Shown: positions 1 to 11,974 of the stretch, in pieces | How the letters are laid out: the number at the start of each line of letters is the position of its first letter | How positions within the stretch are numbered: the stretch's first letter is position 1 | Source: Leptidea sinapis | Taxonomy: Eukaryota > Arthropoda > Insecta > Lepidoptera > Pieridae | Assembly (NCBI RefSeq): GCF_905404315.1 | Contig: NC_066265.1 | Coordinates: 31,148,501 to 31,212,500, forward strand | Direction: 5' to 3' | Length of the DNA stretch: 64,000 bases | Notes under the pieces: model-generated | What the model saw: the letters and a program-made list of their open reading frames with translations, nothing else | What the model was told of the DNA's origin: nothing | Database searches by the model: none | Program-made: the position numbers and the translations under genes

Positions 1-438
1 AATGAATGTCACTTATTAGATTAAATTATGTAAATAAATGTATGAGCTTTTAACTAAGACAGATTATTTGTACATACTTTATAATAATGACATAAAATAT
101 TAAAATAATACTTATGCGTAGAGCTTTTAATTTGAAATATCATGATAAGAAACCGTCCTTTTCGTAGATGAAGGCTTCCTCTACTGATTTCAAAGTATCC
201 ATGCCCTTCGGTGTAACTTTCCACTTTTGAATAGCCTGTTAGGTTTTTACCAATTTAATGACAATATTAAGCCACAGCTTCTAATCCCATTTATTTTAGA
301 AGATATTATCACACACACCCTAGGATCGGTTCTTTCCAACTACCACCCCACTAGCTCTCTGTGACATAATAATTGACTCCATTATCAATCCTTGTTCTTC
401 GTATACCTAGAGGAGCACCAGCTGATCAGCGGTTGTGT

Positions 439-648
439 TAGTCTGAACCTAGCAAAAGCTTTGATGTGCACCTTGTCTCTAAAAGTTGCAAATGGAACAC
501 TAGCTTATCGGTTGATCAGCGCGTCAAGGTTGTAGTTGACGGTAAATGCTCCGACATAAAATACATAGACGCTGGTGTTCCACAAGGCTGCATGTTATTC
601 TCTACACTGTCTCTTCACTCCAGTCTTGCCAACATTTCTCGGGATAGT
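439..648 (+). pseudogene. LINE reverse transcriptase fragment
   Basis: A short open stretch resembles the middle of a non-LTR reverse transcriptase: FDVHLVSK looks like the motif with the first catalytic aspartate, and RVKVVVDGKCSD followed by DAGVPQGC matches the conserved GVPQG region. Nothing recognisable as RT follows; the frame runs into an inverted LINE piece at 663. This is a dead 5'- and 3'-truncated remnant of a jockey/R1-like element. The family call rests on motif recognition only. Confidence 0.75.
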
Positions 649-662
649 GTGATCGAGTACCG

Positions 663-1171
663 GTATGGTATGGTATGGTATAGGGCTCCTGTTTCCGCAA
701 TTAAACCACTAGCATGGGTCCATTTTGCGTGCAGTAATGGCCGGTTACTCCAACCAGCCCAGCTCCTTCCAGAAGTTCAGAACATTCCTGGGGTGTTCAC
801 AGACTTCTTGGAGCGACCTTGTATTGGTTAAGGTTTTTGCCAGTTGGTTGGCCACCCCCGCACATTCCAGGATTACGTGAGCGACCGTTTCGTCTTCGGT
901 CAGACAACCTCTGCACTTAGGGCTGTCCGTTACGCCGATTGTGAAAAGGTGTTTGTTTAGTGATATGTGACCCGTTAGGGTGCCCACCATTATACGGATG
1001 TCATGTCTGTTGAGGCTCATAAGTCTACGTATCAGTTTGGGCGATAGTGCAGGTATCGCCACCTTCGACTGTCTACAGCTTGAGACATTCATCCATCGGG
1101 TGTTGTGTAGGTCGTTGGTGAGAGAGCGTATCCATGAGCGCATTTGGCTGAAGGGTAGTGGCAGAAGTGGC
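663..1171 (-). mobile_element. 5'-truncated LINE insertion with RNase-H-tail ORF
   Basis: On the minus strand an open frame (about 1209 to 745, 154 residues) reads like the extreme C-terminus of an RNase-H-bearing non-LTR element: LMSLNRHDIRIMVGTLTGH, then a CxxC...H...C cluster in PKCRGCLTEDETVAHVILEC. Its downstream end is a simple repeat of about four ATACC units at 663-681, as expected for a LINE tail. The 14-base sequence GTGATCGAGTACCG occurs at 649-662 and again at 1172-1185 and looks like the target-site duplication. The inserted body is therefore 663-1171, in an older RT-like sequence. Confidence 0.7.
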
Positions 1172-1289
1172 GTGATCGAGTACCGAGACAAACTCTTGTA
1201 TGAAATCAAGACTATGTGCTATTCAATGTTACTAATAATTACTCGTGTGCATGCATTTACTATTTGACGTTTGAGTTTGTTTGTTGCAT

Positions 1290-1500
1290 CACTTTACATA
1301 TTGTATTGTAATTGAAATGATTTGTAAAACGATGAAAATGTAAATCTTGATATAAAGGAGTAGCATTGAGTTTCTTGCTACTTCTTCTCATTAGCTCAGC
1401 CCTTTACGAATTAGCGGTAGATTCAATGAGAAAAAATATTTTTTTACATTCATAAATGTCATTTCTGTGACCTACATGAAGTGATTTTGATTTGATTTTA
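1290..1500 (+). repeat. LINE 3' untranslated tail
   Basis: This segment has the look of a lepidopteran LINE 3' end: GAGTTTCTTGCTACTTCTTC, then AAATGTCATTTCTGTGACC and a tail of the form TGATTTTGATTTGATTTT. No coding sequence is attached. Similar GAGTTTCTTG tails are frequent in moth genomes; the assignment is from memory. Confidence 0.5.
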
Positions 1501-2253
1501 ATGTTTAGACATTGACAGCAATGTCTCAACAATGAAGGTAGGTGTAACACCGTTTTAAGCCTGTTAAAACAAAACTTTTATTACTTTATCTATTTATTTA
1601 ATACCTAAACATAAAAAACTAAAAACTGTAAAGGTCGAAAGAACAAAATCCAACGTAACGTTTTCTGTGTATTTAACGTTTACCGGGTCAAATTTTTAAT
1701 GCGTTCCCAAGTTTGGAGCAGTAGAACTAACATACAGCTTATCCCTTCTGGAGTGTTTCGGTGTGTTTTCAATCAGTATTCAATCTTAACCCTCGGATAT
1801 GGTTTGATCTTATAGCATTGCGCTACGCCTTAAATTGTTGTCTGATGAACACCGACTCACCGCCTTACCGATTTTATTCAACAATGAATCTATGTTTGAC
1901 TACATAAATAGGAACGTATAACAGAGAATGTTCGAGAATCAATTTGTATAGCATGCCGCGTAATACAGGCAAATATAGGTCAGTCCACCATGAAACGATG
2001 GCTTTGGTTATTCAAGTAGGGCGATGACGACATATAAGTAGGTTTATGTGATTTCTTTTAGCTACGCTAACGCCATCAATTCAGTATAATAATTAACACA
2101 CTGCTTCACTAAATATAACTTACGACCATATAATGTACTTGGCAGAAATTTTAATATAATTCCTTACGAAAAAAAAGCAGATTAAAAATAAATAAATAGT
2201 GCAGACAGTTTACAACTTGTCAATCAACATATATCGAAAATATTCGGTTTTTT
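1501..2253. other. Unassigned AT-rich DNA
   Basis: No ORF with recognisable homology, no RNA gene and no clear repeat was seen here. Stop codons are dense in all six frames. Confidence 0.5.
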
Positions 2254-2572
2254 ATGACAATAAAGGCGAGATAAGCAGGACGTTCAGGTGATGGTAATTC
2301 ATATTTTCATACGCCCTGCCCATAACAATACAGTGCCGCTCAGCATTTTTGAAAAACCTAAAAACTCTGTACAGCACTACAATTGCGCTCGTCACCTTGA
2401 GACGTAAGATGTTAAGTATTATTTGCCCAGAAATTTCACTATCTAAGGCGCCTTTCAGACCTACACACAGTAAAGCTTACACATGACTGCTTCACGGTAG
2501 AAAAAGGCGCCGATGTGGTACCCATAATATAGCCGACATCCTGTGCAAAGGAGCTTCCCACTGGTAGCTTTC
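2254..2572 (+). repeat. Family B dispersed repeat, near full length
   Basis: Carries the family B landmarks in order: GAGATAAGCAGGACGTTCAG, ACGCCCTGCCCATAACAAT, TTGCGCTCGTCACCTTGAGA, ACTGCTTCACGG and GTGCAAAGGAGC. The same order recurs at 7.95, 12.0 and 49.1 kb. No coding frame is conserved, so it is a SINE or a LINE 3' end. An imperfect copy with many point changes, so an old insertion. Confidence 0.75.
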
Positions 2573-3004
2573 TTTTTTATCATAAAATAATTTTCTCTCT
2601 GTTGCACGCTTTGTTTGTCAGTGTTGAAATGCAAAACAATAATTTCGAAGATTATTCTACCAGGCTCTCAATAAAAATTGAAGAAGTTATATTTAATAAC
2701 ATATTTACTCATAGCTGGCCGGAAAAGTTTTGCTTGACATAGCTCTTATCAAGCCTTGTCTATAGATTAAGTTAATATAGGTAAGATTTTTTACTACAAA
2801 AAAAATTGGCAGTTGTAGATACTACTGATAGACGTGAAAACTTAGAATTTTTAGTTTTAAAATTAGAAATTTCATAATGTTTAAAAACAATTAAATTAAT
2901 AATTTAAATTTATTTTTAAATCACATTATCAATATTTTTTTAACCAAACAAAAACACTATTTCAACGATTACATCAAAAAAGTGTCTAACTATAACTAAC
3001 GTTA

Positions 3005-3182
3005 CATATATATATTTCTTTTGTGCGTCTGTTGTAACTGAACTCCTCCTAAACGGCTCGACCGATTTTAATGAAACTTTCTGTGTGTTTTCAGGTGGAT
3101 TCGAGACTGATTTACATTCACATTTGAGCTACCTCCTAAACGGCTGGGCCGATTTTCATGATTTTTTTGTATTTTCCACTAG
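3005..3182 (+). mobile_element. Helitron-like fragment (family of 58 kb)
   Basis: Shares ACTGAACTCCTCCTAAACGG and TTTCAGGTGGATTCGAGA with the two Helitron-like copies at 58.1-59.0 kb, and ends in CTAG followed by T, the expected Helitron 3' terminus. It is shorter than those copies because it keeps only part of the internal subrepeats and lacks the ACAGGACAACGTCTG end segment. Confidence 0.6.
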
Positions 3183-3201
3183 TATATATTGTATATATAT
3201 A

Positions 3202-3500
3202 TTTTTTTTATGGAATAGGAGGACAAACGAGCGTACGGGTCACCTGGTGTTAAGTGATCACCGCCGCCCACATTCTCTTGCAACACCAGAGGAATCACAA
3301 GAGCGTTGCCGGCCTTTAAGGAAGGTGTACGCGCTTTTTTTGAAGGTACCCATGTCGTATTGTCCCGGAAACACCGCACAAGGAAGCTCATTCCATAGCT
3401 TTGTAGTACGAGGGAGAAAGCTCCTTGAAAACCGCACTGTAGAGGACCGCCACACATCCAGATGATGGGGATGAAATCCTAACTTGTGGCGTGTCGCTAA
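3202..3500 (-). mobile_element. Family A LINE, 5'-truncated
   Basis: Minus-strand copy of the commonest element in the window. It encodes the last part of a LINE ORF2 (HKLGFHPHHLDVWRSSTV, FSRSFLPRTTKLWNELPCAV, then FLKGRQRSCDSSGVARECG and stop), followed by a short 3' UTR ending TTCCATAAAAAA. Its other strand is also open for about 90 codons, which is a by-product of the sequence, not a gene. The truncation joins a (TA)n tract. Confidence 0.88.
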
Positions 3501-3507
3501 GTCGCTA

Positions 3508-3538
3508 TATATGTATATATATATATATATATATATAC
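3508..3538. repeat. (TA)n microsatellite
   Basis: An almost pure TA dinucleotide run directly beside the 5'-truncated end of the family A copy, followed by twice-repeated CATATATAGCGACGCAAAC. Confidence 0.9.
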
Positions 3539-3619
3539 AAAGTAACATTGTCATATATAGCGACGCAAACATATATAGCGACGCAAACCTATTTTCCCTT
3601 AACATGAAGTCCACAACGC

Positions 3620-5090
3620 GACTAGAGAAGTTTTTGCTTTAATTATGAATCATTCAGATTCATTAAAACTTAAAAGTGAAACTATTAAAGGTACAACAAA
3701 GAACCAAACAATACCAGTTATAAAACAATGTCTCAAGCCTGTCACCAAGTTAATGAGAATTTCCTCTTCACTTACATAATAAGTTGAATATGATCGTTTT
3801 ATCTCTTTTGCAATCTACGCATGTTAACTTTATTGGCTAAGCGACAGCGTTGGCGGAATAGTGGGCTTTGTACTGCACCTAAATGCTTCCTAAAGTTAAA
3901 TCTTGCTGATCTGAAGTAAAAGGAAACTTTTACTTGTGATAATTTGTTGGTGGGTGAAATACCAAGTCAGTGTCTTTTGAATATAAGGGAAATTCACGGT
4001 TTCTATCGCCAAATACAGCAACCAGAAAACATTAAACCGGTGAATATTTCTAATGGGCTTGTAGAAAGAGTGAAATTGAATTTGTCATTCATATTATTTT
4101 TTTTTACGAGAGACCTGAAAAGAAGGGGAGCAAAAACTCAGCACTTGTATTTTTATAATCAAATTGTAGTACAAATAAATATATTTCTTGTAATACATAA
4201 TCTGGTTCTAAGGCTTATATATAATCGTACGTTAATAAAAACTAATAGCAAACAAAATTTCTTAACGTTTTACGTTATTCCTTACGTAATTATTGGTCAA
4301 GTTTATTGTCGTCACTCTTCATAAGTCTACTTGAAAGAGACACCAATACCTTTAATCAAGGAATACAATTTTTTGAAAGTTTTCAATATCACGATGGACC
4401 TATTCAAAGCAAAAAGATCATATTTTTATCGGCTGTCTCATAGAAGTATGTAAAATACAACATAATATCTTGTATATTTCCTTGATATAAACCGTCCGAT
4501 TTATTTTTATTTCGACGTAAAATATGCAAAACTTCGTCGCATCAATTCCAAAGGTAGAGCTTGGATAAACCTAACAAACATATCGGCCGTGAAATTGATT
4601 GAAATCGTGAATCAACATTAGGCAAACAGCTTTTTCCGTCCTCAGTTTTAAAATCTCTCCAATTTAAGATAATATTGCGATTATGCAAAGCAACCTGTAT
4701 AAAAAAAGTAGGGTTCTAAAAAATGACAGTTGGATTAAATTGAGGACGAGTTTCAAGGGAAACTGTTAGAGGGAACAACAGGGATATTTGAGGGAAATCA
4801 TGTAGTCAATAGCTTAAGATGATAACCAACAACACCACAGTTTTCGCCTGAATTCGAAGATTTTTGAGTTTCGACATTATTAATTCAAAAAGATCGACTA
4901 TAATCGTGGTAACAACGGCAGTTTTCAAACAAATTAGTTTACAATTTCCAACAGTTGAAATCATGTTATTCACTGGCCATTATAAAAAATAAAGCTAATA
5001 ATTATTAACGATTGCTGTTTCGTAAAATGGCCGGGAAACAACTAGGTCTTTAGTACAATTTATATTTATAATAGAAAAGTATACAGTAGA
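3620..5090. other. Unassigned DNA
   Basis: A frame open for 126 codons lies at 3944-4324 on the plus strand, but its composition (Ile, Phe, Asn, Lys) is what AT-rich noncoding DNA gives, and no domain is visible. Nothing else was recognised. Confidence 0.5.
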
Positions 5091-5138
5091 GCTATGGTGA
5101 ACTCATTATATGTACAGTCATTGTTGTTCGCACACCGA

Positions 5139-5186
5139 CCTTGCCAGCTAGGCGATTCGATTCCATCGCGATAGCCTAGCTCGCCA
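5139..5186. repeat. Short near-palindrome
   Basis: AGCTAGGC (5148-5155) is inverted as GCCTAGCT about 35 bases on, with further pairing (GAT/AT) inside, giving a hairpin of roughly 10 paired bases per arm. It sits in repeat-like DNA with no gene nearby. Possibly the tip of a foldback MITE. Confidence 0.45.
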
Positions 5187-5344
5187 CCTATAAACTATTC
5201 TGTACTTCCTTTGACAGGTTAATTGTATTGCGATGGAAACGAATAATAGACGACCCGAATCATAAACTTAGAATCTACCATGCTATAGATTGACCTAACA
5301 GCCATTTGTCAATATGTTAGGTAGTTTAATATTAAAAATACTTA

Positions 5345-7008
5345 GGCTGGGTTGCATCAACAAACTTCAGCAATAACAAGCATGTCATAAAGTAACGGCT
5401 AAGCAGAAAATGTGTTGCCCCATTTGACAATTTTTAGATGACGTTGTTAATGTAAAATGGCGACCTGTCAAAGTTTCAAATAGATATTCGATATCGACTT
5501 GATTACCTAAGATTCACCGATCCTGCAGGTATGTGTGTTTTTTTATATAAAACTAATTGAATTATTAATTATTACAGCTGACTGCGAGCCGACAACTATA
5601 TTTTTTAAATTCTTTACATAATTACCTTTAAAATGACGTAAAATTTATTAAAAATACATATAGGTAGTTGCAATTGGCTGGCGGCAATCGAATGGTCTTG
5701 TATGGAGAAAAGAAGGAACTGATGCAAGACGGTCTTAGAGTGGCAACTTTGGGAGAAGAAACGCTCAATATGAAGAATGCAAAGGCAATGAAGAGATTAC
5801 ATAAGAAGTTGTAATTCTATTCGAAGGCGCCATAAAATACATGTGCACCAGCTAAACCGAAACAGGGTAAAAAGGAATATTAGAGAATAGGAATATATTT
5901 AGAACTGGCAATAATGATAGTCGCGATTTACAAGTATTATCCAGAATACAACAGGTTCGTGAAAAGTTGGCAATTTGCACAGGATTCTGGCTAAGTGAGT
6001 ACGAAAGCGGAATCACATTCTGGAGTCAAACAGTAATGTAGAAACACTTTTGTTTCAGTTTGAAAGGCGGGAAACAAGGTCAATTTCCGGGATACTGATG
6101 CTTAAAAGGATGACGAGTGCAGCAAAATCACCACACGCAATTCTGGCGTTTCTTAGATTCCTAGCGACATTGCATTATAACGCGAAGCATCTATGACTTA
6201 CCTTTAGATGATCGTTTTGCTAGTAAAAGAAGAATTAGAAAATATGACAGTTTTGTAGATACAAAATTGTTATAATTTCTATACTATACAATAAAATACC
6301 GATGTAGCAGTCGATGAGTCCTTAAATGTTATAAGGAGTTGAATTAGTGGTGTAAAGTAATCATGGAGAAAAAGGAAAACAAATGACAATCACGGGATAG
6401 GTACTTATTTGGAGATTTTTGCTGATGCTTATTGCATCTAGAGAAAAAACGTAAGTAGAAATGAAATAAAAAAAGTATTGAACATGATTAATATATTGAA
6501 TGTAGCACTCTAATTTGATATTTATATTACAGACATTGTAAAACACTCTATTGAATAAAATCAGAGGCCGTTGAGTTTAGTGTATGTTCTTCTTACGAGC
6601 TCTACTTTTTCCGAACATATGGTAGATTCACAAATTTTAAAGAAATACTATTATTTAAGCCTAATTGAATAAAGTTTATATGACTTTGACTTATATAAGT
6701 ATAGTTATAGTATATAGTTATTAAAATATGTAGGTATTAGAGAGTTTTTAGATAATATTCATATTATTTATGTTTTTTTTTAATATTTTTCTACAAGGAA
6801 GAAATAAATAATTGAAATACATCTATTAATATAGCCTTGAAAAACAGCTTCGGCGTAAATCAGTATTAAAAGACTTACTGCTCTTTGAGTAAATGATTTA
6901 ATTGGCACAATTGCAAAAGTGGCGAATGAGACAATGACATCACAATCAACTCATTCGTTGAAACACTTGTTCCAAATGTACCTAAGGAAGATACATGTAT
7001 ACCTAATT
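5345..7008. other. Unassigned DNA with MITE-like start
   Basis: The start (GGGTTGCATCAACAAACTTC) resembles ends of common lepidopteran MITEs. The stretch 5680-5820 is less AT-rich but carries stops in every frame. Nothing coding is supported. Confidence 0.4.
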
Positions 7009-7141
7009 TTTTTTATGCTTATAAGGGCCGAGACGAGCAGGACGTTCAGCCGATGGTAATTGATACGTCCTGCCCATTACAATGGAGTGCCGCCCAGGAT
7101 TCTTGAAATTCTGAGCAGCAATTGCGCTCGTCACCTACATA
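7009..7141 (+). repeat. Family B repeat, truncated
   Basis: Keeps the first 130 bases of family B (GACGAGCAGGACGTTCAGCC to TTGCGCTCGTCACCTACAT); the half with ACTGCTTCACGG is missing. Confidence 0.7.
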
Positions 7142-7953
7142 CATTTCTTAACTATTTAAAAAGCAATCAATATACGCAGTACTTACTTTGAAACTGAGGA
7201 CAAAGTAATGGTTTTTAGAACTTATGTCCGTTTGTGGATTTGTTTCGGCTAAACCGATTTGATACCGCTTGTTTTGTGGCAAGATATTTTCATTTAAATG
7301 TTTGTTTGATTCCAATAGTTTTGGAAATAAAACAATTACGTACGATGGCAAGTGTACATTTATAAAGTATAATTTATTTACCGTACGATGATTTATACAC
7401 TTTTTCAGTCTTACGTATGTATAAATTATTCTGAAAGACTTCCTCAATTGATATAACTTTTTAAGTTCTCGCTAAAAATATATCAATTTTACCAAAAATT
7501 TATTGTGCTAATAGAATTTACTTCCACACCCGTTTATGGCCCACAAGAAATCTTATGAAAAACCTCCTCAAGCTATGATCAAAACAAAACTCCCAAGTAA
7601 TATTTTATCAAACATGCGTAGAGGAAATTAATTATTTAGCCACCCAACCAAGCTTATTTCAATATTGTAATTCTGGTATCACTTCCTTGTATTTCAATCA
7701 TAAAAATATACACCGAAAAAAGGGAATAAAATTAGGTGAACTGTACATCGTCCAATAAATTTAACGTTGGTATCAATCAGGTCATCGATTCACCATCAAC
7801 TAATGACCTTTCCAGGAAATAGGAAGCCACCGAGTATACAATTAATGTATACATTATTAACTCGGCCATCAATCATTAGTTATACTAACTTGAAATATAT
7901 GTTTGTGTTCGTAAAGAAAACTAATTCGTTGGGAGTTCTATTCGATTAATTAC
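7142..7953. other. Unassigned AT-rich DNA
   Basis: A minus frame of 99 codons at 7148-7447 has no recognisable domain and low-complexity AT-driven composition. I see no supported gene. Confidence 0.5.
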
Positions 7954-8265
7954 CAGTGGGAGGCTCCTTTGTACAGGATGCCGGTTAGATTATGGGTATC
8001 ACATTGGCACCTTTTTCTGCCGTGAAGCAGCAATTTGTAAGCATTATTGTGTTTCGGTCGGAAGGGTGCCGTAGCTTGTGAAATTACTGGGCAAACGAGA
8101 CTTAACATCTAATATCTCAAGGTGACGAACGCAATTGTAGTGCCCCTCAGAATTTTTGGGTTTTTCAAGAATCCTGAGTGGCACTGCATTGTAATGGGCA
8201 GGACGGATCAATTACCATCAGCTGAACATCCTGCTCGTCTCATCCGTTATTGTCATAAAAAAAAT
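7954..8265 (-). repeat. Family B repeat, near full length, inverted
   Basis: Reads as the reverse complement of family B: starts CCAGTGGGAGGCTCCTTTG, then the tract with CCGTGAAGCAG, GGTGACGAACGCAATTG and finally the segment around GCATTGTAATGGGCAGGACG. Together with the family G repeat behind it, this fills the space with nested repeat DNA. Confidence 0.75.
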
Positions 8266-8277
8266 CTCAGGGGTCTT

Positions 8278-8500
8278 TCTCAATCTCACTTTTTTCACTT
8301 AGGCCAAGGAAATAGCACTTATGAATATCAAAAGTTTTTATTTTACCATTTACCACCACTTTGGAAAAGCTCTTAAATCAATATTTACATTTTCATTGCT
8401 CTACAAATTATTTTAATTACCATATATTATGTGCAGTGATGCAACAAAAATACTCCAAAGTCAAACACTCAACGCCTTACAAGAGGTAAGTCGAAACAAT
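8278..8500 (+). repeat. Family G repeat
   Basis: Carries AGGCCAAGGAAATAGCACTT, TTTACCACCACTTTGG and, further on, AAATACTCCAAAGTCAAACA. The same order is seen at 29.74-30.01 kb. Looks like a LINE 3' end. Confidence 0.55.
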
Positions 8501-8505
8501 CAATA

Positions 8506-8605
8506 TTTTTTTATGGAAGAGATTGCGACGGCCCAAACTTTCTTGTAACATCAGAGGAATCACAGAAGCGTTGCCGGCCTTTTGAAAAGTATACAAGTAA
8601 GTGTA
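8506..8605 (-). mobile_element. Decayed family A LINE tail
   Basis: Starts TTTTTTTATGGAA and retains CAGAGGAATCACAGAAGCG and GTTGCCGGCC. Only about 100 bases align and the stretch matching GACAAACGAGCGTACGGG is lost, so this is one of the oldest family A copies here. Confidence 0.65.
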
Positions 8606-8844
8606 AGGCGACATGCGATAAATGGGCGAATAAATTTAAGGCGATGTAATAAAAGTTTTACTTTAAATATATATACAAAAAGCTTTTTAGAAAATATAGA
8701 TTATTTAATATTCGATAGATAGATTTAAGGATTTAGGAGCTGTTGACTTCGCTAGCACGAGAGTAGAGTTTCTTTAGTTCCTGAACAGCTTCCGAAAGTC
8801 TCGTGTGAGGGAGAAGTATGTCGAAGTAATTGTGTAACCTTGGC

Positions 8845-9032
8845 GGAATTGACACACTTTTACACAAATTATCTTGCCCCAAGTGAAGCATATATAGCCT
8901 GTGTTATGGGTTATAAGACAATGATATATTTAATACAATATACTTACTTAAACATACATAAATTCATATTAACATACATAAAAGTAGGTAGGATCGCTAA
9001 CCACTCGGCCATACAGGTCGTCAGGAATTAAT
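8845..9032 (-). mobile_element. tRNA-derived SINE
   Basis: On the minus strand the head TGGCCGAGTGGTTAGCGATC looks like a tRNA A box; the expected B box is missing. The body ends with AACCCATAACACAGGCTAT and CACTTGGGGCAAGATAATTT, a core shared with the copy at 42.0-42.2 kb. This core is familiar from lepidopteran SINEs. Confidence 0.65.
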
Positions 9033-9078
9033 ACTTAAGATAATAATTATAACATTTTAAGTAGTAATGAATAGTAAT

Positions 9079-9297
9079 TGATGGCGACCAAGTATCGGAA
9101 GACGCAGTGTTGGTAGGCCCCTCGCAAGATGGACCGACGATCTGGTCAAGATCGCCGGAATACGTTGGATGAAGGCAGCGCAAGACCGATCGTCGTGGAG
9201 ATTTTTGAGGGACGCCTTTGTCCAGCAGTGGACGTCGGAAGACGTTAGAAGACAAACGCCCCGGCTGATGATTATCATGATGATGATGATTAAGTAG
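9079..9297 (+). pseudogene. RTE-type LINE ORF2 C-terminus
   Basis: Open plus frame reading RSVGRPLARWTDDLVKIAG, then RWMKAAQDRSSWRFLRDAFV and QQWTS. This is the well-known C-terminal end of RTE/BovB-type reverse transcriptases (GRPxxRWxDD ... AxxRxxW). The tail ends in a (GAT)n-like run (TGATGATGATGATTA). It is only the end of the element; no endonuclease or RT domain remains. Confidence 0.85.
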
Positions 9298-9299
9298 TA

Positions 9300-10121
9300 A
9301 TACATTTCCACAAAATATCGCCTAGCTCTTATAATTTTTTAATGGATTTGAGCTTAAGGGAAGGAAGCGCAACTTTTTTTCGAGTAAGTACTCGAGATTT
9401 TCGATTCCTATGTTCGGACGTAGAGCAGTTCTAGAGACTTACAATAAACTAGCGTAAAGACAAATAAAGCGTGGAAAAAAAACTCTTCTAACCCATCTCC
9501 GTATAATCTTTTTCTATCTTGCTAGAATATAGAAAAGGAGAGATAAGAAATAAGAAGGAATAAGGTAGATAGAAAATGATCTCTAGTTACTGTAATCGCT
9601 CTATTACACCAGCTTAGAACCCCTCTTCAATTCGTATACAAATGCTACATTCACAATACTTCATACCATACCCTGTGTCTACACCAGCGCCATTGTGGAC
9701 GCTTTTTGAACTATTATTTACAGCATAAGCTGGACACTTTTTCAACTTTTCTCCAATTTGAGATGATTCTTCTTGCCTCTTACCTCCATAGTCTATATCT
9801 AATGTTTATTACAGAACCGATGAAAACGATTTGTTTTTTGTATGCATGTGGTATGCTTTTAGGTGTTTGTGTCCAAGCGTAACGAACATGTAATTGCTTT
9901 TAAACTAAAACCTTGGTTCTTCACATCAAAATATTGATTGTAACCTATTGCAACAAGTGATGACTTCATCATTATTATGACGAGTCAATGAGTCAACTAG
10001 TTTTATTCTAGCATGCTTATATAGGTACGATTAAGGTTGCAAGGGCAAGGTAGGAAAGGCAACTTTTCTTAAGTGTAACAAAAACGTTAAGTTGTGAATG
10101 TTTTATCCAATGGCTTATGAC
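9300..10121. other. Unassigned DNA with one repeated motif
   Basis: Holds TTTTTCTATCTTGCTAGAAT and AGAAAATGATCTCTAGTTAC, a motif repeated in inverted form at about 10.62-10.70 kb (CAGCAAGATAGAAAAGGAAA). No gene seen. Confidence 0.45.
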
Positions 10122-10600
10122 AGTAAGGGACAAGACGAGTAGGACGATGATGGTAATTGATACGCCCTGCCCATTAAAATACAGTGCCACTCAGGATTCT
10201 TGTAGGATAGTATTAAATATATAAACTATAATGTACATACACAAAATTCAAGAATTGTAACTAAGATTTTTTGTTATTATATAATCAATAAAATTTTTAT
10301 TAATAAATATAACCTTTCCTTGCATTATCATATTAGGTAATATACATAAAATTGAAGTAATAACCTAAGCTCTTCTGAAGTTGAACAATTTCAATATTAT
10401 ATAGTTCAACTTAGATTAGTTTAAGTTATCACTCCTGTCGGGCGTCCCCAGTCCCAAATATTTTGAGTGGCACTACTCTTGCGCTCGTCACCTTGAGACA
10501 TAAGATGTTAAGTCTCATAGTCAACACAGTAATGCTTACACATTACTGCTTCACGGCAGAAATAGACGCCGTTGTGGTAACCATAATCTAGCCGGCATAC
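10122..10600 (+). repeat. Family B repeat split by an insertion
   Basis: Family B sequence runs from 10122 to 10204 (TACGCCCTGCCCATTAAAAT, CACTCAGGATTCTTG), breaks off, and resumes at about 10433 (GAGTGGCACTACTC, TTGCGCTCGTCACCTTGAGA) to 10600. The intervening 230 bases are an AT-rich repeat described separately. Confidence 0.7.
10205..10432 (+). repeat. AT-rich repeat inserted in family B
   Basis: Contains AATGTACATACACAAAATTC and CAAGAATTGTAACTAAG; a related stretch occurs at 16.55-16.75 kb. Its position inside a family B copy shows it arrived later. Ends and class could not be settled. Confidence 0.5.
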
Positions 10601-11974
10601 AATATACTAGCATGTACAGAACCACAGCGTGCTAGAGAGAAGTACATCTGTAGCGAAGATACAGCAAGATAGAAAAGGAAAGCGAATCTCTTGTTACTTT
10701 AACTAATTTTGATCGACACGTCGTAAACACTCAGCCCAGGCTTGGAATTATCTTCTAATTATTTTGAATATTTGTTGACAATACATGTTGACAAATTAAA
10801 ATTGATCAGGCATTATCATTACTTATTATTACTACTCATACCTTTAAATCATATTTTACCTACTTACATGAAATACTATATTATTTTATTTATTTGTTTT
10901 TCCTTCTCTAAATTTTTAAACTACTACTCATATTGTGCATTATAATAGTCAAACCAACACATTCTTGATCTATGCAATAACCGACCGATACACGGGGAGT
11001 ACTAATATCCTAGACACAGGGAAACTTAGGAGTTAGAGTTCAGCCATGTACTAGTAGATTGTTGTCATAATGTAAACTACATACCTAATCTCCAGCAAAA
11101 TAGCTATTTTGTGGAAAAAGGCACAAGCTTTTATGTCTGTTTTACATAAACCTACTATCTGTATGTACCTAGTTTATTTAAGAAGTACTAGCAGTAACAA
11201 CTACTCGTCTAGATTCATTTACCAAACTTAAGTACCTATGTAAACTTCTTCTTAATGTATGTACCTAATGGTTGTGATGTATAATGTTGTGTAGTAGGTA
11301 TTATCAGTATGTAGCTTTGTAGTAACTTGTTCATGGCTTTCTGTATAATACGTTTTCTTTTGAGACAAAATAAAATATTTGTATTTGTATTATCAAGCTG
11401 TCAGGTCGTCTTTACGCTATTATATTCTAAGTCTGTGGTTTTATATGCATCTGTTGCAGCTTTGAGTTGATATAGCACAGGAGAAGGTATCTATATAAAC
11501 AAAAATTACAAAATTATATAGTAACTTATATAGGAATCTCATTATAATGTGGAAAATTATGCTAGTATCCTATATTTTCATAAAGTCGTATTTTGGAGTT
11601 AATCTGAACATTTTCCACTAACTTCAAAACTGAAATCGGAAAAGGTAATTCATGACTTAAATCAATTTGAGCCTTGAAGAAAAATAACTCAAATTCAAAG
11701 TTACATTGTCCAACGAGTAGAAGTTGTTAGAAGAAGTTTGTTCGGGAAACTGCCAGTTCTTTGTATGCATATCACTTTAGTCGATAAGTGGTTAAAACTT
11801 ACAAGATTTAGCTACGTAATGTGTGTGATCCTCTGTCATCGAGTACAAACAATCAAACATGGAACGTCATTCTTATTGCTCAAGCCTAAGAAGACGGTAG
11901 TACTATAAACAATATCGAAATATATCCAAGTTATTTTGTAATACGCGCAAATCATTAGAGCATTACTATTAAAT
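10601..11974. other. Unassigned AT-rich DNA
   Basis: A hydrophobic frame at 10742-10945 is AT-driven and lacks any family signature. No supported feature. Confidence 0.5.

Noticed and set aside
3085..3465. Plus-strand frame of 126 codons (and similar ones at 39976-40320, 56884-57147)
   Set aside because: These are the antisense strand of family A LINE coding ends.
3944..4324. 126-codon plus frame
   Set aside because: Composition is typical of AT-rich noncoding DNA; no domain, no splice context.
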